In this document: piece after piece, positions 25,375-35,280 of the stretch | Layout: the number at the start of each line of letters is the position of its first letter | How positions within the stretch are numbered: position 1 is the stretch's first letter | Assembly: GCF_001431535.1 (NCBI RefSeq) | Contig: NZ_LDJK01000008.1 | Span: forward strand, 1-64,000 | From: Stenotrophomonas chelatiphaga | GTDB lineage: Bacteria > Pseudomonadota > Gammaproteobacteria > Xanthomonadales > Xanthomonadaceae | DNA: 64,000 bases | Reading direction: 5' to 3' | Made by a program: the position numbers and the translations under genes | Notes under the pieces: model-generated | Seen by the model: only the letters and a program-made list of their open reading frames with translations | What the model was told of the DNA's origin: nothing | Database searches by the model: none

Positions 25375-26127
25375 ATGACTCGAAAGAACAGTCCCATCCG
25401 CAACAACTCCTCTTTCCGACTACGCCCCCTGTGTGGCGCGCTGGTCATCGCCCTGGCCTTCGCCAGCGTTGGCACGGTCAGTGCGAAGAACTCCGCTGCC
25501 CAGTCGGTAACCGCGGTTGATGAGCTTCCGGAAGGGCAGACGGTGTCCGATACCGTGATCGAACTGGCGGGCTGGGTTGTTGCTTCGAAGGACAGCCAAG
25601 GTTACCCGTTCGCGGTCATGGACAAGGCTGCTGCACAGGTGCTGGTGTTCGACGGCGAAGGCAAGCTCCGCGGCGCAGCCCCGGCACTGTTCGGCTCTGC
25701 GAAAGGTGATCACACCGCCCCCGGCGTTGCGGGCCTGGCGCTTCGCGAGATTCCAGGCCGGGACCGCACTACGCCCGCCGGTCGCTTCATAGGCGGCTAC
25801 GGTCCGTCGATCGATGCCGGACGCGTGCTGTGGGTGGATTATGATTCCGGCGTTGCGTTGCATCCCATCGCCACGGGCGTGCCAGCGGAAAAGCGCGCTG
25901 AGCGGCTTGCTTCGGCTTCGCCGGATGACAACCGGGTCACGCATGGCTGCATCAACATCTCGCCTACGTTCTATGAGCAGATTGTCCGTACTACGTTCGA
26001 ACGTGGCGGGGTGTTCTACGTGCTCCCGGACAAGGCCTCGATAGCGGAGACGTTCCCTGAGTTCGCGGAAAGTCGTGGTGCTGCTAAAGATGAAGGCGGG
26101 AAGAGCGAGCGCTCTGCACGCAAGTAA
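25375..26127 (+). CDS. L,D-transpeptidase-like (YkuD fold) exported protein
   Basis: A 250-residue protein with a long basic start and a signal peptide (LCGALVIALAFASVGTVSA). Near residue 190 it carries VTHGCINI, the His-Gly-Cys signature of YkuD-type L,D-transpeptidases, with the catalytic Cys. The preceding domain (TTPAGRFIGGYG, then VLWVDYDSGVALHPI) fits the same fold. The C-terminus is a charged tail. These enzymes make 3-3 cross-links or attach Lpp; the neighbouring Lpp-like gene makes the second role attractive, though this protein is not shown to do it. Confidence 0.78.
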   Translation: MTRKNSPIRNNSSFRLRPLCGALVIALAFASVGTVSAKNSAAQSVTAVDELPEGQTVSDTVIELAGWVVASKDSQGYPFAVMDKAAAQVLVFDGEGKLRGAAPALFGSAKGDHTAPGVAGLALREIPGRDRTTPAGRFIGGYGPSIDAGRVLWVDYDSGVALHPIATGVPAEKRAERLASASPDDNRVTHGCINISPTFYEQIVRTTFERGGVFYVLPDKASIAETFPEFAESRGAAKDEGGKSERSARK

Positions 26128-26150
26128 AGGGCAGGGCGGGCGGCAAGCCT

Positions 26151-26738
26151 TCAGCCTGCTTCTGCCCTCAAGCGGTCGCACGTTTCCTTTGCGCGCTGCA
26201 TGCCCATGCCTTCCGGCGAGGCCGGATCGGGGTCACCCAGGGTGAACACTTCCATGCGGGCATCGTGTGCAGCACGCACCTTGGGTGCGGCCAGAACTGC
26301 GGCCATCAGCTGCGGCAATGCAACGTCGTCGCGCTGGGCAAGGAAGGCCTTGAGCTCGGCGGCAGTGTAGGACTGGATAAGCACCTGATCGAATGCCGCT
26401 TGACCAGCGGGGTCCTGGATACCGTCCGCCAGGCGCTTTACACCGGCTGACAGAAAACCGGCCATGGCGGTCTGGATTGCTTGCCTGCAGGCAGGGGGAT
26501 CTTCCGGCGATGAAATACCTTCACCGCTGCCAAAGGCGCGCAGGAAGTCCTGGCCTTCGTTGAGGACCTGCCGTGTCACGATCTGTGTGTTGACCTCATG
26601 GGCGAGTTCAAGCGGCGTGGCGGCAAATGAGGGCACGCTGGTCACGGCCAGCATCGCCGCGCTGCTCCAGCGCACCATACGGCCCCAGCGCGCTGAGACG
26701 ACTGGCCTCGCAGCAGCAATCTGTTCTACTTCTTTCAT
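26151..26738 (-). CDS. Hypothetical exported protein
   Basis: About 195 residues from the ATG at 26738; a start at 26678 would give a more typical signal peptide (MVRWSSAAMLAVTSVPSFAA). The mature part is helical and acidic, rich in Ala and Gln (DPAGQAAFDQVLIQSYTAAELKAFLA, VALPQLMAAVLAAPKVRAA). It has a pair of Cys residues far apart (PACRQ, ETCDRL) that could form a disulfide. It resembles periplasmic DUF2059-like proteins in general layout only. Convergent with the L,D-transpeptidase-like gene. Confidence 0.55.
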   Translation of the reverse strand: MKEVEQIAAARPVVSARWGRMVRWSSAAMLAVTSVPSFAATPLELAHEVNTQIVTRQVLNEGQDFLRAFGSGEGISSPEDPPACRQAIQTAMAGFLSAGVKRLADGIQDPAGQAAFDQVLIQSYTAAELKAFLAQRDDVALPQLMAAVLAAPKVRAAHDARMEVFTLGDPDPASPEGMGMQRAKETCDRLRAEAG

Positions 26739-26813
26739 GTGCACCAAGCGTCTCGCGATGAGGCGCGCAAGGATAGCGCATCAACTGCAGGACCATTGAG
26801 GCCAAGTCTGGGC

Positions 26814-29474
26814 TCAGCCGCTGCGCGACAGCTCGCGCGCGAGGAACGGTGCCGTCGTGCTCGCCTTGGCGCGAGCCACCTGCTGGGGCGTCCCCTTCGC
26901 CACGATGGTGCCGCCTGCCGCACCTGCGCCAGGCCCCACGTCAATCACCCAATCGGCCTGTGCGACCGCGCGCATGTCATGCTCGATCATCACCACCGTG
27001 TTGCCCGCATCAACCAACCGCTGCAGCTGAAGCATCAGCCTGTCCGCGTCCGATGCATGCAGGCCGGTCGTGGGCTCATCAAGCACATAGAGCGTGCGAC
27101 CGCGCTGGCCGCGCTGCAGCTCGGTTGCCAGCTTGATGCGTTGCGCCTCACCGCCTGAAAGCTCCGTCGCCGGCTGGCCCAGCCGCAGATAGCCCAAGCC
27201 GATATCCCGAAGCACCTGCAGCGGGCGGGCAATCGCATCTTCCTCGCCGAAGAACGCGTGCGCCTGGTCGACCGTCAACTGCAGGACCTCGGCGATGTTG
27301 CGGCTATTCCACAGCACCTTCAGCGTGGCCTCGTTGTAGCGCGCGCCGTGGCATGCAGGGCAGGGCGCATAGACGCTGGGCATGAACAGCAGCTCGACGC
27401 TGACGAATCCTTCGCCCTCGCAGGTCGGGCATCTGCCCTTGGCCACGTTGAACGAGAAGCGGCCCGCATCGAAGCGGCGTCGGCGTGCGTCGGGCGTGCT
27501 GGCAAACAGCTTGCGCACGTGGTCGAACAGCCCGGTGTAGGTGGCCAGGTTGGACCGCGGCGTGCGGCCGATGGGCTTCTGGTCCACCTGGACAACCCGC
27601 TGGATGGCATCCACATCGCCTGCCAGCCGGCCGCGCGTTGCTTCGATGACGGTTGGCCCATCGGTGGGCGCGACATCGGCGCCATCGTCCGGCGGCTCGT
27701 GGCCCAGATGCAGCAGTACCAGCTCCGGCAGTGCCTGCGCCATCAGGCTGGACTTGCCCGACCCTGAAATGCCGGTTACGGCCGTCAGCAATCCCAGCGG
27801 CAGCTGCGCATCCACGCCCTGCAGGTTGTGGCGGTGGATACCCTTCAGTTCCAGCCAGCTCTCGGCGTTGCGCTTGCGGCTCGCAGGCGCAGGCACCTGG
27901 TCGAAAAGATACTGGGCGGTGCGCGAATCCCGCACCTGGCGCAGGCCATCGGGCTCGCCACTATAGAGGACGCGCCCGCCATGCTCGCCCGCGTGCGGGC
28001 CGACATCCACCAGCCACTGCGCGCGGCGCATCAGCTCCAGATCGTGTTCGACGACGAAAACCGAGTTTCCCCCGTCGCGCAGCTGGCCAAGCGCATCGTA
28101 CAGCGCCTCGCTGTCGGCAGGGTGCAGGCCAGCCGATGGCTCATCCAGTACGTACAACACGCCGAAGAGCAGCGAGCTCAGCTGGGTACCCAGTCGCAGG
28201 CGCTGCAGTTCGCCGGCCGAAAGCGTGGGTGTCGCGCGATCCAGGGACAGGTACCCCACGCCGAGCGAACGCAGCTGCGACACACGCGCCATGATGCCGC
28301 CAGCGAGCCGCTGGGCCGCCATGCGCTTTTCCTCCGACAGGGCCGAAGTCAGGCGTACGTCCGGGGCGGCGGCATGGGCGGCGGCATGGGCGGCGCCCCC
28401 GCTTGCCACACGCTTCGCCCGGTCGCGGCGTGTCGCGCTGCTGCTGCGTGAGCCCCGGCTGTGTGCGCTGAAATCACCTTGCGCCACAGGTTCCAGCAGC
28501 TCCGCCAGTTGATCCAATGGCAGCCGCATGAACTCGCCGATGTCCACGCCGGCGAAGGTGACCGACAGCGCTTCCGGTTTCAGGCGCTTGCCCTGGCAGG
28601 CAGGGCACAGCTTGCCTTCCATGTAGCGGGAAACCCGCTTGCGCATCAGCGCGCTCTGGGTCGTGGCAAAGGTGTGCAGTACGTAGCGGCGGGCGCCGGT
28701 GAAGGTCCCCATGTAGCTGGGTTCGAGCTTGCGCTTCAGCGCGGCGCGGGTTTCGGCCGGGGTGAAGCCTGCATAGACCGGCACGCTCGGCGCGTCCTCG
28801 GTGAACAGGATCCACTCCCTGTCCTTCTTCGGCAGCTTCTTCCACGGCACGTCGATGTCGTAGCCCAGCGTGACCAGGATGTCGCGCAGGTTCTGGCCGT
28901 GCCATGCAGGCGGCCAGGAGGCGATCGCACGTTCGCGGATGGTCAGCGACGGGTCCGGAACCATCAGCGCTTCGGTTACCTCGTAGACGTGCCCAAGGCC
29001 ATGGCAGGTGCTGCAGGCGCCCTGCGGGGTATTGGGTGAGAAGTCCTCGGCGTAGAGCATGGGCTGGCCGGGCGGGTAGGCCCCTGCACGCGAGTACATC
29101 ATCCGCACCAGGCTGGACAGCGTGGTCACACTGCCTACCGATGAGCGCGCATTGCTGGCCCCGCGCTGCTGCTGCAGCGCTACCGCCGGCGGCAGCCCGT
29201 CGATGGCATCCACATCGGGCACGCCGGCCTGGTCGATCAGGCGCCGTGCGTAGGGCGCTACGGACTCGAAATAGCGCCGCTGTGCCTCAGCGAAGACAGT
29301 GCCGAAGGCCAGTGATGACTTTCCCGAACCCGATACCCCCGAGAACACGACCAGTGCATTGCGCGGAATGGAGACATCGACGTTCTTGAGATTATGCTCG
29401 CGCGCTCCGCGGACTTCGATGCAACCGCTGGCTACGGCAGCGGAGGATGACGGATCGATGGGCGGGTGGGGCAT
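26814..29474 (-). CDS. uvrA2: UvrA paralogue, class II (UvrA2/DrrC-like)
   Basis: An 886-residue UvrA-like ABC ATPase. It has two Walker A motifs ([13 protein letters not shown] near residue 50; ISGSGKSSL near 580), two signatures ([28 protein letters not shown]) and zinc-module Cys pairs ([36 protein letters not shown]). Between Walker A and CSTCHGLG there is no UvrB-binding domain, which marks the class II branch linked to drug and DNA-damage tolerance (D. radiodurans UvrA2, Streptomyces DrrC). An Ala-His-rich linker ([14 protein letters not shown]) is encoded by a short tandem repeat near 28366-28395. A main UvrA presumably exists elsewhere. Confidence 0.88.
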   Translation of the reverse strand: MPHPPIDPSSSAAVASGCIEVRGAREHNLKNVDVSIPRNALVVFSGVSGSGKSSLAFGTVFAEAQRRYFESVAPYARRLIDQAGVPDVDAIDGLPPAVALQQQRGASNARSSVGSVTTLSSLVRMMYSRAGAYPPGQPMLYAEDFSPNTPQGACSTCHGLGHVYEVTEALMVPDPSLTIRERAIASWPPAWHGQNLRDILVTLGYDIDVPWKKLPKKDREWILFTEDAPSVPVYAGFTPAETRAALKRKLEPSYMGTFTGARRYVLHTFATTQSALMRKRVSRYMEGKLCPACQGKRLKPEALSVTFAGVDIGEFMRLPLDQLAELLEPVAQGDFSAHSRGSRSSSATRRDRAKRVASGGAAHAAAHAAAPDVRLTSALSEEKRMAAQRLAGGIMARVSQLRSLGVGYLSLDRATPTLSAGELQRLRLGTQLSSLLFGVLYVLDEPSAGLHPADSEALYDALGQLRDGGNSVFVVEHDLELMRRAQWLVDVGPHAGEHGGRVLYSGEPDGLRQVRDSRTAQYLFDQVPAPASRKRNAESWLELKGIHRHNLQGVDAQLPLGLLTAVTGISGSGKSSLMAQALPELVLLHLGHEPPDDGADVAPTDGPTVIEATRGRLAGDVDAIQRVVQVDQKPIGRTPRSNLATYTGLFDHVRKLFASTPDARRRRFDAGRFSFNVAKGRCPTCEGEGFVSVELLFMPSVYAPCPACHGARYNEATLKVLWNSRNIAEVLQLTVDQAHAFFGEEDAIARPLQVLRDIGLGYLRLGQPATELSGGEAQRIKLATELQRGQRGRTLYVLDEPTTGLHASDADRLMLQLQRLVDAGNTVVMIEHDMRAVAQADWVIDVGPGAGAAGGTIVAKGTPQQVARAKASTTAPFLARELSRSG

Positions 29475-29599
29475 GGCGGCGTTCCTGCGGGCAGTGAGCG
29501 GCACGCATCACAGCGCGCCCGATGGCTCATTCTCGCTGCTGTGGGGTGAACGTGGGTGAGGGCGCCAGAGAAGCTTCTTTCGTCAAGCAAGCCGGCCGA

Positions 29600-30082
29600 T
29601 CACGGCTCAGACATCTCGGGCTGGAGCGCTGCACTCGAGAACGCCAGGCATTGGCGCTCAAGATTGCGCAACACCCTCACTGCAATCTGACCCTCCACGT
29701 CGTCCATTCCGGCAAGCAATTCGGTCCGTAGGGTGTCCAGTGCCTCAGCGAGTTTGAGTGACAGGGCGCGCCCTCGCTTGGTCAGATGCAAGGTCTTGGC
29801 GCGGCCATCGGATGGATCCCGCTGGCGCTTCAACAAACCATCGCGCTCAAGCTGCGTGACCGATCGCGCAATGGCTGCCGGATCCAGCGCCGATTCCTCG
29901 GCCACGTCTCTCTGGCGGATCCCATCGCCCAGCCGGGCAATCACCAGCACGACCGCCGCTATGGACAGCGAAACACCGGACTGCGCAAGCGCTATCCCGG
30001 CTGCACGCTGCCATGCGCGCCCGGCGGGCAACACCGTCCAGGTCAACGTAGTTCGCCAGTCCTCGCCGTCCTGCATCGACAT
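29600..30082 (-). CDS. MarR-family transcriptional regulator
   Basis: A 160-residue winged-helix regulator starting at the ATG at 30082. The domain is typical: IRQRDVAEESALDPAAIARSV, LERDGLLKRQ, RDPSDGRAKTLHLT (wing), then dimerising helices. It ends 126 nt from the uvrA2-like start on the same strand and may control it. MarR proteins usually respond to phenolic or oxidative signals; the ligand here is unknown. Confidence 0.88.
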   Translation of the reverse strand: MSMQDGEDWRTTLTWTVLPAGRAWQRAAGIALAQSGVSLSIAAVVLVIARLGDGIRQRDVAEESALDPAAIARSVTQLERDGLLKRQRDPSDGRAKTLHLTKRGRALSLKLAEALDTLRTELLAGMDDVEGQIAVRVLRNLERQCLAFSSAALQPEMSEP

Positions 30083-30252
30083 ATCGCGTAAGCCCCAATG
30101 GTGACGGTCCGGAGCCAGGCGCCCCGGTTCTGCTTGCTCCCCCGCAGCACCGCAGCACCGCAGCCTGGTGCCGAGCATCTCGGCACTACGGGTGACGCGT
30201 CATTTGGATCTTATCCTTCCCACCTGCCTGGATCAATTCACAGGGGTCATGC

Positions 30253-30999
30253 TTATTGGGCAAGCAAGCCGCCGTCAACGACGTGCTCGTGTCCGGTTAT
30301 GTAGGACGATTCGTCGGATGCCAGGAAGAGCACGAGGTTGCTGACTTCACTGGCCCTGGCGATACGTCCAAGCGGAATCATGGACACTGCCTCGCCGCCG
30401 TTTTCGTCAGTACCCTCTACCATCATCGGTGTCTGGATGAAGCCAGGGTGGACAGAGTTCACGCGAATATTATCGGCGCCATACTCGATTGCCGTAGCCT
30501 TGCTCATCCCTCGCACGGCGAACTTGCTGCCTACATACGCCAAACTCGGGAATCCGTAATTTGCGGCCATTCCAGCGATCGACGAGACATTTATGATCGA
30601 TCCACCCTTGGCCTTGAGCATCGATGGAATGACAGCCTTCATGCCGAGGTAGACGGCATTCTGGTTGATCGCGCAGACCTTCAGGAAATCTTCTTCCGAG
30701 ATATCCGCAGTCTTGGCGATCGGGCCAAGAATTCCCGCGTTATTGACCAGGATCGTAACGTTGCCGAAGGCCGTCTCCGCCTCGGCCACTACCTTCTGCC
30801 ATGCGTCCCAGCTCGTAACGTCCTGCTGGACGAAACGTACGTCATCTCCAAGCTCCGACGCCAGAGCGCGACCTCCCTCGGCATTGACGTCGGTGAAAAC
30901 AACCTTCGCCCCTTCTGCGACGAAATTCCGCACATGTGACGCACCCATGCCCTGTGCGGCACCAGTGACGATAGCTACTTTGCCCTGCAATCTGCTCAT
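30253..30999 (-). CDS. Classical short-chain dehydrogenase/reductase
   Basis: A 248-residue SDR with TGAAQGMG (nucleotide binding, residues 12-19), NNAG near 88, the catalytic Ser in INVSSIAG, and YVGSK (YxxxK) near 155-159. The N-terminal Asp after strand 2 (FTDVNAE) favours NAD. It ends with VDGGLLAQ. Its sequence resembles 3-alpha/20-beta-hydroxysteroid or glucose 1-dehydrogenase-like members, so the substrate cannot be set. It stands alone, with 395 nt of apparently non-coding DNA upstream. Confidence 0.9.
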   Translation of the reverse strand: MSRLQGKVAIVTGAAQGMGASHVRNFVAEGAKVVFTDVNAEGGRALASELGDDVRFVQQDVTSWDAWQKVVAEAETAFGNVTILVNNAGILGPIAKTADISEEDFLKVCAINQNAVYLGMKAVIPSMLKAKGGSIINVSSIAGMAANYGFPSLAYVGSKFAVRGMSKATAIEYGADNIRVNSVHPGFIQTPMMVEGTDENGGEAVSMIPLGRIARASEVSNLVLFLASDESSYITGHEHVVDGGLLAQ

Positions 31000-31394
31000 C
31001 GTTCATCTCCTGTGATTGACACGGCGTCGCTGCCGCCAGTGAAGCCAGTCTGGCTTCCGATAGATGACGCGTCAATGAATTGGATGTAGGCTGGAGCGCC
31101 TGAAGAGTCCTGTCATTCCTGCAATGGTGCGCAGCATCCGCTTGGCGAAGGTGATCGAAAGGCACGGGCGGGGGCGCGGGGCACACTGGTGTGGCGGGAG
31201 CCGAGTGTGGACGGCCTCGGCGCTGCCCTGGTTTTATCAGCGCGGTAAGCCGTGTAATGCCTGCACCAAGAGCAGCGGAGTAGACCTGTGCAGCTCTGCA
31301 TTCTTCACCGTGCTGCTGCGCCTGCCAGGTGTAATGTCCTGAGCGACCGCAAGCTTTGCGCCCCTTCCGCCTTTGTTCTAAGTACTACAAAAAA
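31000..31394. other. Intergenic region, 395 nt
   Basis: Divergent gap between the SDR and the secreted hydrolase. Short open frames exist on both strands, but none has a ribosome site or a recognisable product. No strong dyad is visible. Confidence 0.4.
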
Positions 31395-33449
31395 ATGATC
31401 ACTAAGCCTGTCAAGAATCACGCGAAAAGCCCTATGACTCTCTTGCGGCGGCGCTCGCTTGCCTTGATGACGACCTTCGTCATGAGCAGCTCGGTGGCCA
31501 TTGCCAGCCCTTGCAGCAGTCCTGCAAACGGTGCAGCAATGCTGATCGACGCGACATGTGTGGATCCTGAGTTTGCCAAGCCGATCATAGATGCGAAGGA
31601 AAACATCTCCACACCCATCAAGGGGCTGCGAGTGTCAGGACATTTTGAGGGCTCGAATGCGAGGTTCCAGTTCGTGTTCCCTGAAAAGGAACAATGGGAC
31701 GGTCGCTTCTACCAGCAGGTTTATCCGAATACACCGACCGTGGCAGATGAGGTGGTGAAGTTCGGCGCCAATGACGGCGCGTACACCGTGCACACTGCTT
31801 CCAGCGGCGGATACCGCCTTGATGCGGCGGCGGCCAAATTTGCCAAGACGATCGCGGCAGACTACTACGGAACCTCGGGGAGAATCTTCGGATATGTTTA
31901 CGGAGGCAGCGGCGGCTCGTACCAGGTGATAGGTGCCGTTGAGAACACCGTGGGTGTCTGGGACGGTGGCGTGCCATATGTCATGGGCACGCAAACGTCC
32001 ATTCCCAACAACTTCTTCATCCGCGCATTTGCACGGCTCGTGCTTAGCCGGCACGCCAGCAGGATTTCTGACGCAGTGGCGCCGGGTGGAAGCGGAGACG
32101 TCTACAGCGGCCTGAGCACCACCGAACAAGGCGTTCTTTCCGAGGTGTCTGAGCTGGGGGTGCCGCTTCGAGGCTGGGAAGACGCGACCTATCTGTTGGG
32201 GCTGGAGGAAGGGGGCGGACTGCTGGGGTTCCTCGGTAGTGTCCAAGCCGCCGATCCTACCTACGTAGAAGACTTCTGGAGTAAATCGGGATATCTGGGG
32301 GCCGAGGCATCGGAGCTGGGGAACCTGGTTCGCGCTTCGCGAGTCCGCTACGACAGTGTGCTGAAGAGCGTGCAACCCGGCAATGGTGATGGCGTGTTCG
32401 AGGTGCAGGTCGAGCAGGCACCTCCTGAGTCGGCATTCTTTCCTGTCGAGCTCACGGTTCTGAAGAAGGACGGCACGCAAGCGGGACGTATTCTGACGAT
32501 GTACGACCGCGTCAATCGATCCTTCCGTATCGAAACCGCAGGGCACCCAAGCCTTGCAGAAGCGCTCCTGGTGGGTGCACGGGTCAGGCTGGACAACTCC
32601 TGGCCTTTGGCAGCCACCACGTATCATCGCCACCAAGTGCCGGAAAGCAGTGATTTTACGGCCTGGAACATCTTAAGGGACTCACGGGGCCAGCCTCGAT
32701 ATCCCCAGCGAACACCTGTCCTGGCAAGTGGTATTGCTCAGAGCGTGACGGGGGGCTCGACGTATTCCGGTGACTTGCGCTTCAAGGCCATCATTGTTTC
32801 CAACCTGCTGGATGTCGACGCATTCCCTTGGCACGGGGCTTGGTACCACGACAGGGTCAAATCCACGTTGGGCGCCCGTGCTGATCAGATGTCCCGGCTC
32901 TGGCTGAATGACAACGCCGATCACCTTGATGGGCAGGTCATAGCCTCCGGCAGCGCAGATGCCCAGCGATTGCGGCTGATCAACTACACCGGCATCGTCC
33001 AGCAGGCGGTGAGGGATGTCAGCGCATGGGCTGAAAAGGGCACGCCGCCGGCGAAATCCACCGCGTACCGGTTCAGCAAGGGGCAAATGTCCGTTCCCGC
33101 GAACGCATCGGCTAAAGGCGGTATCCAGCCCGTCGTAACGCTTTCTCTCCGCGGTGCCCGGCAAGCACGCGTCCGTACAGGCACCCCCGTCGAGTTGAGG
33201 GTGCAGGCCCGCGTACCCGCTGGTGCGGGTAACGTGATTGCAGTGGAGTGGAGCGACACCGGGGATCATCAGCTGGTATCTGACAGAGTTGCTCCTGCCC
33301 AGAAACGGATCACTGCTGTTCGAACCGTCACGTTCGACAAGCCCGGCACCTATTATCCGGCCGTGATGGTTACAAGTACCCGCCTCGGCAACGACTCCAG
33401 GTTTGGTCGCGTATCAAACCTTGCTCGTGTCCGCGTCGTAGTTGAGTAG
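31395..33449 (+). CDS. Large secreted alpha/beta-hydrolase-like protein
   Basis: About 684 residues from the ATG at 31395; an ATG at 31434 gives the neater signal peptide (RRRSLALMTTFVMSSSVAIAS). Near residue 170 the stretch GYVYGGSGGSYQVIGAVE has the look of a nucleophile elbow (GGSGG) within a hydrolase core. The final 110 residues (PVVTLSLRGARQARVRTGTPVELRVQA, ending VTFDKPGTYYPAVMV) form a PKD/Ig-like beta domain typical of secreted enzymes. It is distantly like tannase/feruloyl-esterase-type hydrolases. Substrate unknown; the gene is isolated. Confidence 0.65.
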   Translation: MITKPVKNHAKSPMTLLRRRSLALMTTFVMSSSVAIASPCSSPANGAAMLIDATCVDPEFAKPIIDAKENISTPIKGLRVSGHFEGSNARFQFVFPEKEQWDGRFYQQVYPNTPTVADEVVKFGANDGAYTVHTASSGGYRLDAAAAKFAKTIAADYYGTSGRIFGYVYGGSGGSYQVIGAVENTVGVWDGGVPYVMGTQTSIPNNFFIRAFARLVLSRHASRISDAVAPGGSGDVYSGLSTTEQGVLSEVSELGVPLRGWEDATYLLGLEEGGGLLGFLGSVQAADPTYVEDFWSKSGYLGAEASELGNLVRASRVRYDSVLKSVQPGNGDGVFEVQVEQAPPESAFFPVELTVLKKDGTQAGRILTMYDRVNRSFRIETAGHPSLAEALLVGARVRLDNSWPLAATTYHRHQVPESSDFTAWNILRDSRGQPRYPQRTPVLASGIAQSVTGGSTYSGDLRFKAIIVSNLLDVDAFPWHGAWYHDRVKSTLGARADQMSRLWLNDNADHLDGQVIASGSADAQRLRLINYTGIVQQAVRDVSAWAEKGTPPAKSTAYRFSKGQMSVPANASAKGGIQPVVTLSLRGARQARVRTGTPVELRVQARVPAGAGNVIAVEWSDTGDHQLVSDRVAPAQKRITAVRTVTFDKPGTYYPAVMVTSTRLGNDSRFGRVSNLARVRVVVE

Positions 33450-33546
33450 GCAGGGTGGGTTGCCGACCGTCGCGGTCTGAGGGCGTTGCGGGCTGCAGCT
33501 GCCATTGGTCGGTTTGGGCTCGGAGGGATAGTGTTGCGGCCAATCG

Positions 33547-34353
33547 CTACGCCAGCCCGCGGCAACGCGGGAACTGGCTGCATCCGTGGAACTGCTCGCC
33601 GGTTCGGCGATTGGTCCTTTGGACCAGCGCGCTTCCGCACCTTCTGCAGGCAGCTGCCTTGGGGGTGGGGCAACGTGCAGGCTCAAGCTGCGGTTCGACA
33701 CGATTCGCTGCTGGCTTCTGCACTGCCCGGATCATGCCGAGCAACGCCTCGCCACGAATCAGCTCGATGGGCTTTCCCGCGGCAAAGGCTTCGGCATCAC
33801 GGGTGAACGTGCCGATGCAAACAATCTTGACCGCATCACCGCGGTGGTGCGCCAGCAGCCCTGCCATCTCGCGAACCACGCTTACCCCAATCTGCCGTGA
33901 CCGCCACTGCTTGCATTGGACGAGAACCTTCTGACCTTGCTTGCGCAGGATCAGATCGATACCTCCATCCGGGCCGCCCAATCCGATTTCTTCCACCGTA
34001 TAGCCGTGGCGTCGGAATGCTTCACCCACCAACTGCTCGAATTGCGCCCAACTGCCGGAGGCAAGGCTATCGAGCGAATCCCGGGTATCCAGCAGGCGTC
34101 GGCGGCGACGGGAGCCCAGGTAGGAGGCCAACGCAGCCGCCCAGCACAACCCCAGAAGCAGCCATGCCAACGGCGCCAAGATGTTCGCCAACTGTGCGCC
34201 GAGCCCGACGGCCAGCGGACCGTTCTGCCTGGTCAGCCACCAGGGGACGACCTGTTGGATCGCAATGAAGCCGACGACGCCTGCGACGATGCCTACTGGC
34301 CAAGGCAGCTGGGCCAGTACCTCGAACCCGCTTTTCTTCCCTCTACGCGCCAT
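33547..34353 (-). CDS. Membrane-anchored Mrr-like nuclease with C-terminal zinc finger
   Basis: A 268-residue protein from the ATG at 34353 (GGAG 8 nt upstream). Two membrane segments (LPWPVGIVAGVVGFIAIQQVV and ILAPLAWLLLGLCWAAALASYLG) are followed by a restriction-endonuclease (Mrr_cat) domain: WAQFEQLVGEAFRRHGYTVEE, GPDGGIDLIL and VLVQCKQW give the D...QxK active site. At the C-terminus a topoisomerase-type Cys4 zinc finger (CRRCG, then CSQFPRC) is fused. The combination is known in uncharacterised membrane nucleases thought to handle foreign or modified DNA. No methylase is nearby. Confidence 0.83.
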   Translation of the reverse strand: MARRGKKSGFEVLAQLPWPVGIVAGVVGFIAIQQVVPWWLTRQNGPLAVGLGAQLANILAPLAWLLLGLCWAAALASYLGSRRRRRLLDTRDSLDSLASGSWAQFEQLVGEAFRRHGYTVEEIGLGGPDGGIDLILRKQGQKVLVQCKQWRSRQIGVSVVREMAGLLAHHRGDAVKIVCIGTFTRDAEAFAAGKPIELIRGEALLGMIRAVQKPAANRVEPQLEPARCPTPKAAACRRCGSALVQRTNRRTGEQFHGCSQFPRCRGLA

Positions 34354-34402
34354 GCAGGAGCCTCCGTCCCATCCGTCACGATAGCGGCTGGGAAGACGGT
34401 TG

Positions 34403-35116
34403 TCAGGGGGAGGCGGGCGATACTTTCGTGCTGGGCTTAGTTGTCTTTGCAGGAGTACGCGGCACTGCCGGCACGATGCCAAGCGCAGGCAGCAGCAGGC
34501 AATCAATGGCTTGAGTCAGGAACTGCAGCTCGAACGGCTTGCGCTGAATCAGGGCGCGATACGCCGCCATCGACGGGACCAGCTGCGAGGCGACATCGAT
34601 ATTGGCGTCGGCACGGACTTCACCGCGGGCAAGCGCACGTTGCATGAGCCGCAGGTTGGCATTCACCCACGGATCGACGATAGCGGCGTTTCCCGCTTCT
34701 GCCAGTTCGGGGTGCTGGGAAAGCACAGAGGCCAATGCGGCCATCACCCGCATCTTCTGTTCACCCTCGCGCGCACTGGCAGGCTTGAACAGGCCCAGCA
34801 GATCACCACGCAACGTTCCGGTATCGGGCAGGGCGTCCAGGTCCACCTGGGTGCGCTTGAGGTGTGCGACAGCATCGATGACCAGGTGCGCTTTGGACTT
34901 CCAGCGGCGGTAGGCAGCCGCTTTCCCGGCCTTGGCCCGCAGCGCCACCATGTCCATGGTCATGCGCTCGTAGCCCACCTCGGCAATGACTGCGATCGCG
35001 GCTTCCAGGATCGCGGTATCCACTGCCGGGTCACGCCTGCGCCCGCGCGGGAGCGCTTCAACGACCGGCCCAATTTGAACCGGGGTGCCGGCTGATGGCG
35101 CGCCTTTCTTGTTCAT
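34403..35116 (-). CDS. TetR-family transcriptional regulator
   Basis: A 237-residue TetR regulator; the ATG at 35116 has GGGAGG upstream. The HTH region is AILEAAIAVIAEVGYERMTMDMVALRAKAGKAAAYRRWKSK. The C-terminal extension is Pro/Thr/Lys-rich. It is divergent from a metallophosphoesterase gene, and the 164-nt gap contains a good operator dyad (35158-35175). It may repress that gene and itself. Confidence 0.88.
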   Translation of the reverse strand: MNKKGAPSAGTPVQIGPVVEALPRGRRRDPAVDTAILEAAIAVIAEVGYERMTMDMVALRAKAGKAAAYRRWKSKAHLVIDAVAHLKRTQVDLDALPDTGTLRGDLLGLFKPASAREGEQKMRVMAALASVLSQHPELAEAGNAAIVDPWVNANLRLMQRALARGEVRADANIDVASQLVPSMAAYRALIQRKPFELQFLTQAIDCLLLPALGIVPAVPRTPAKTTKPSTKVSPASP

Positions 35117-35157
35117 CACCTTGCCTCCCGAAGTCAGGTAACGATACCGGCACATTC

Positions 35158-35175
35158 CGGAACTTGCACGTTCCG
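35158..35175. promoter_or_regulatory. Candidate TetR operator
   Basis: CGGAAC (35158-35163) and GTTCCG (35170-35175) form an 18-nt dyad with 16 of 18 positions symmetric, flanked by ACAT and ATGT. It lies in the divergent gap between the TetR gene and the metallophosphoesterase. Confidence 0.55.
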
Positions 35176-35280
35176 TATGTCTATGGCTTGATGAGGGCAT
35201 TCGAGACAGCGCCGAGCGTCGGCCTGCGCCCCCGCCAGGCAGGCCGGGCACCCGATCAGGCAAGGGCATAGGACTTCAGA

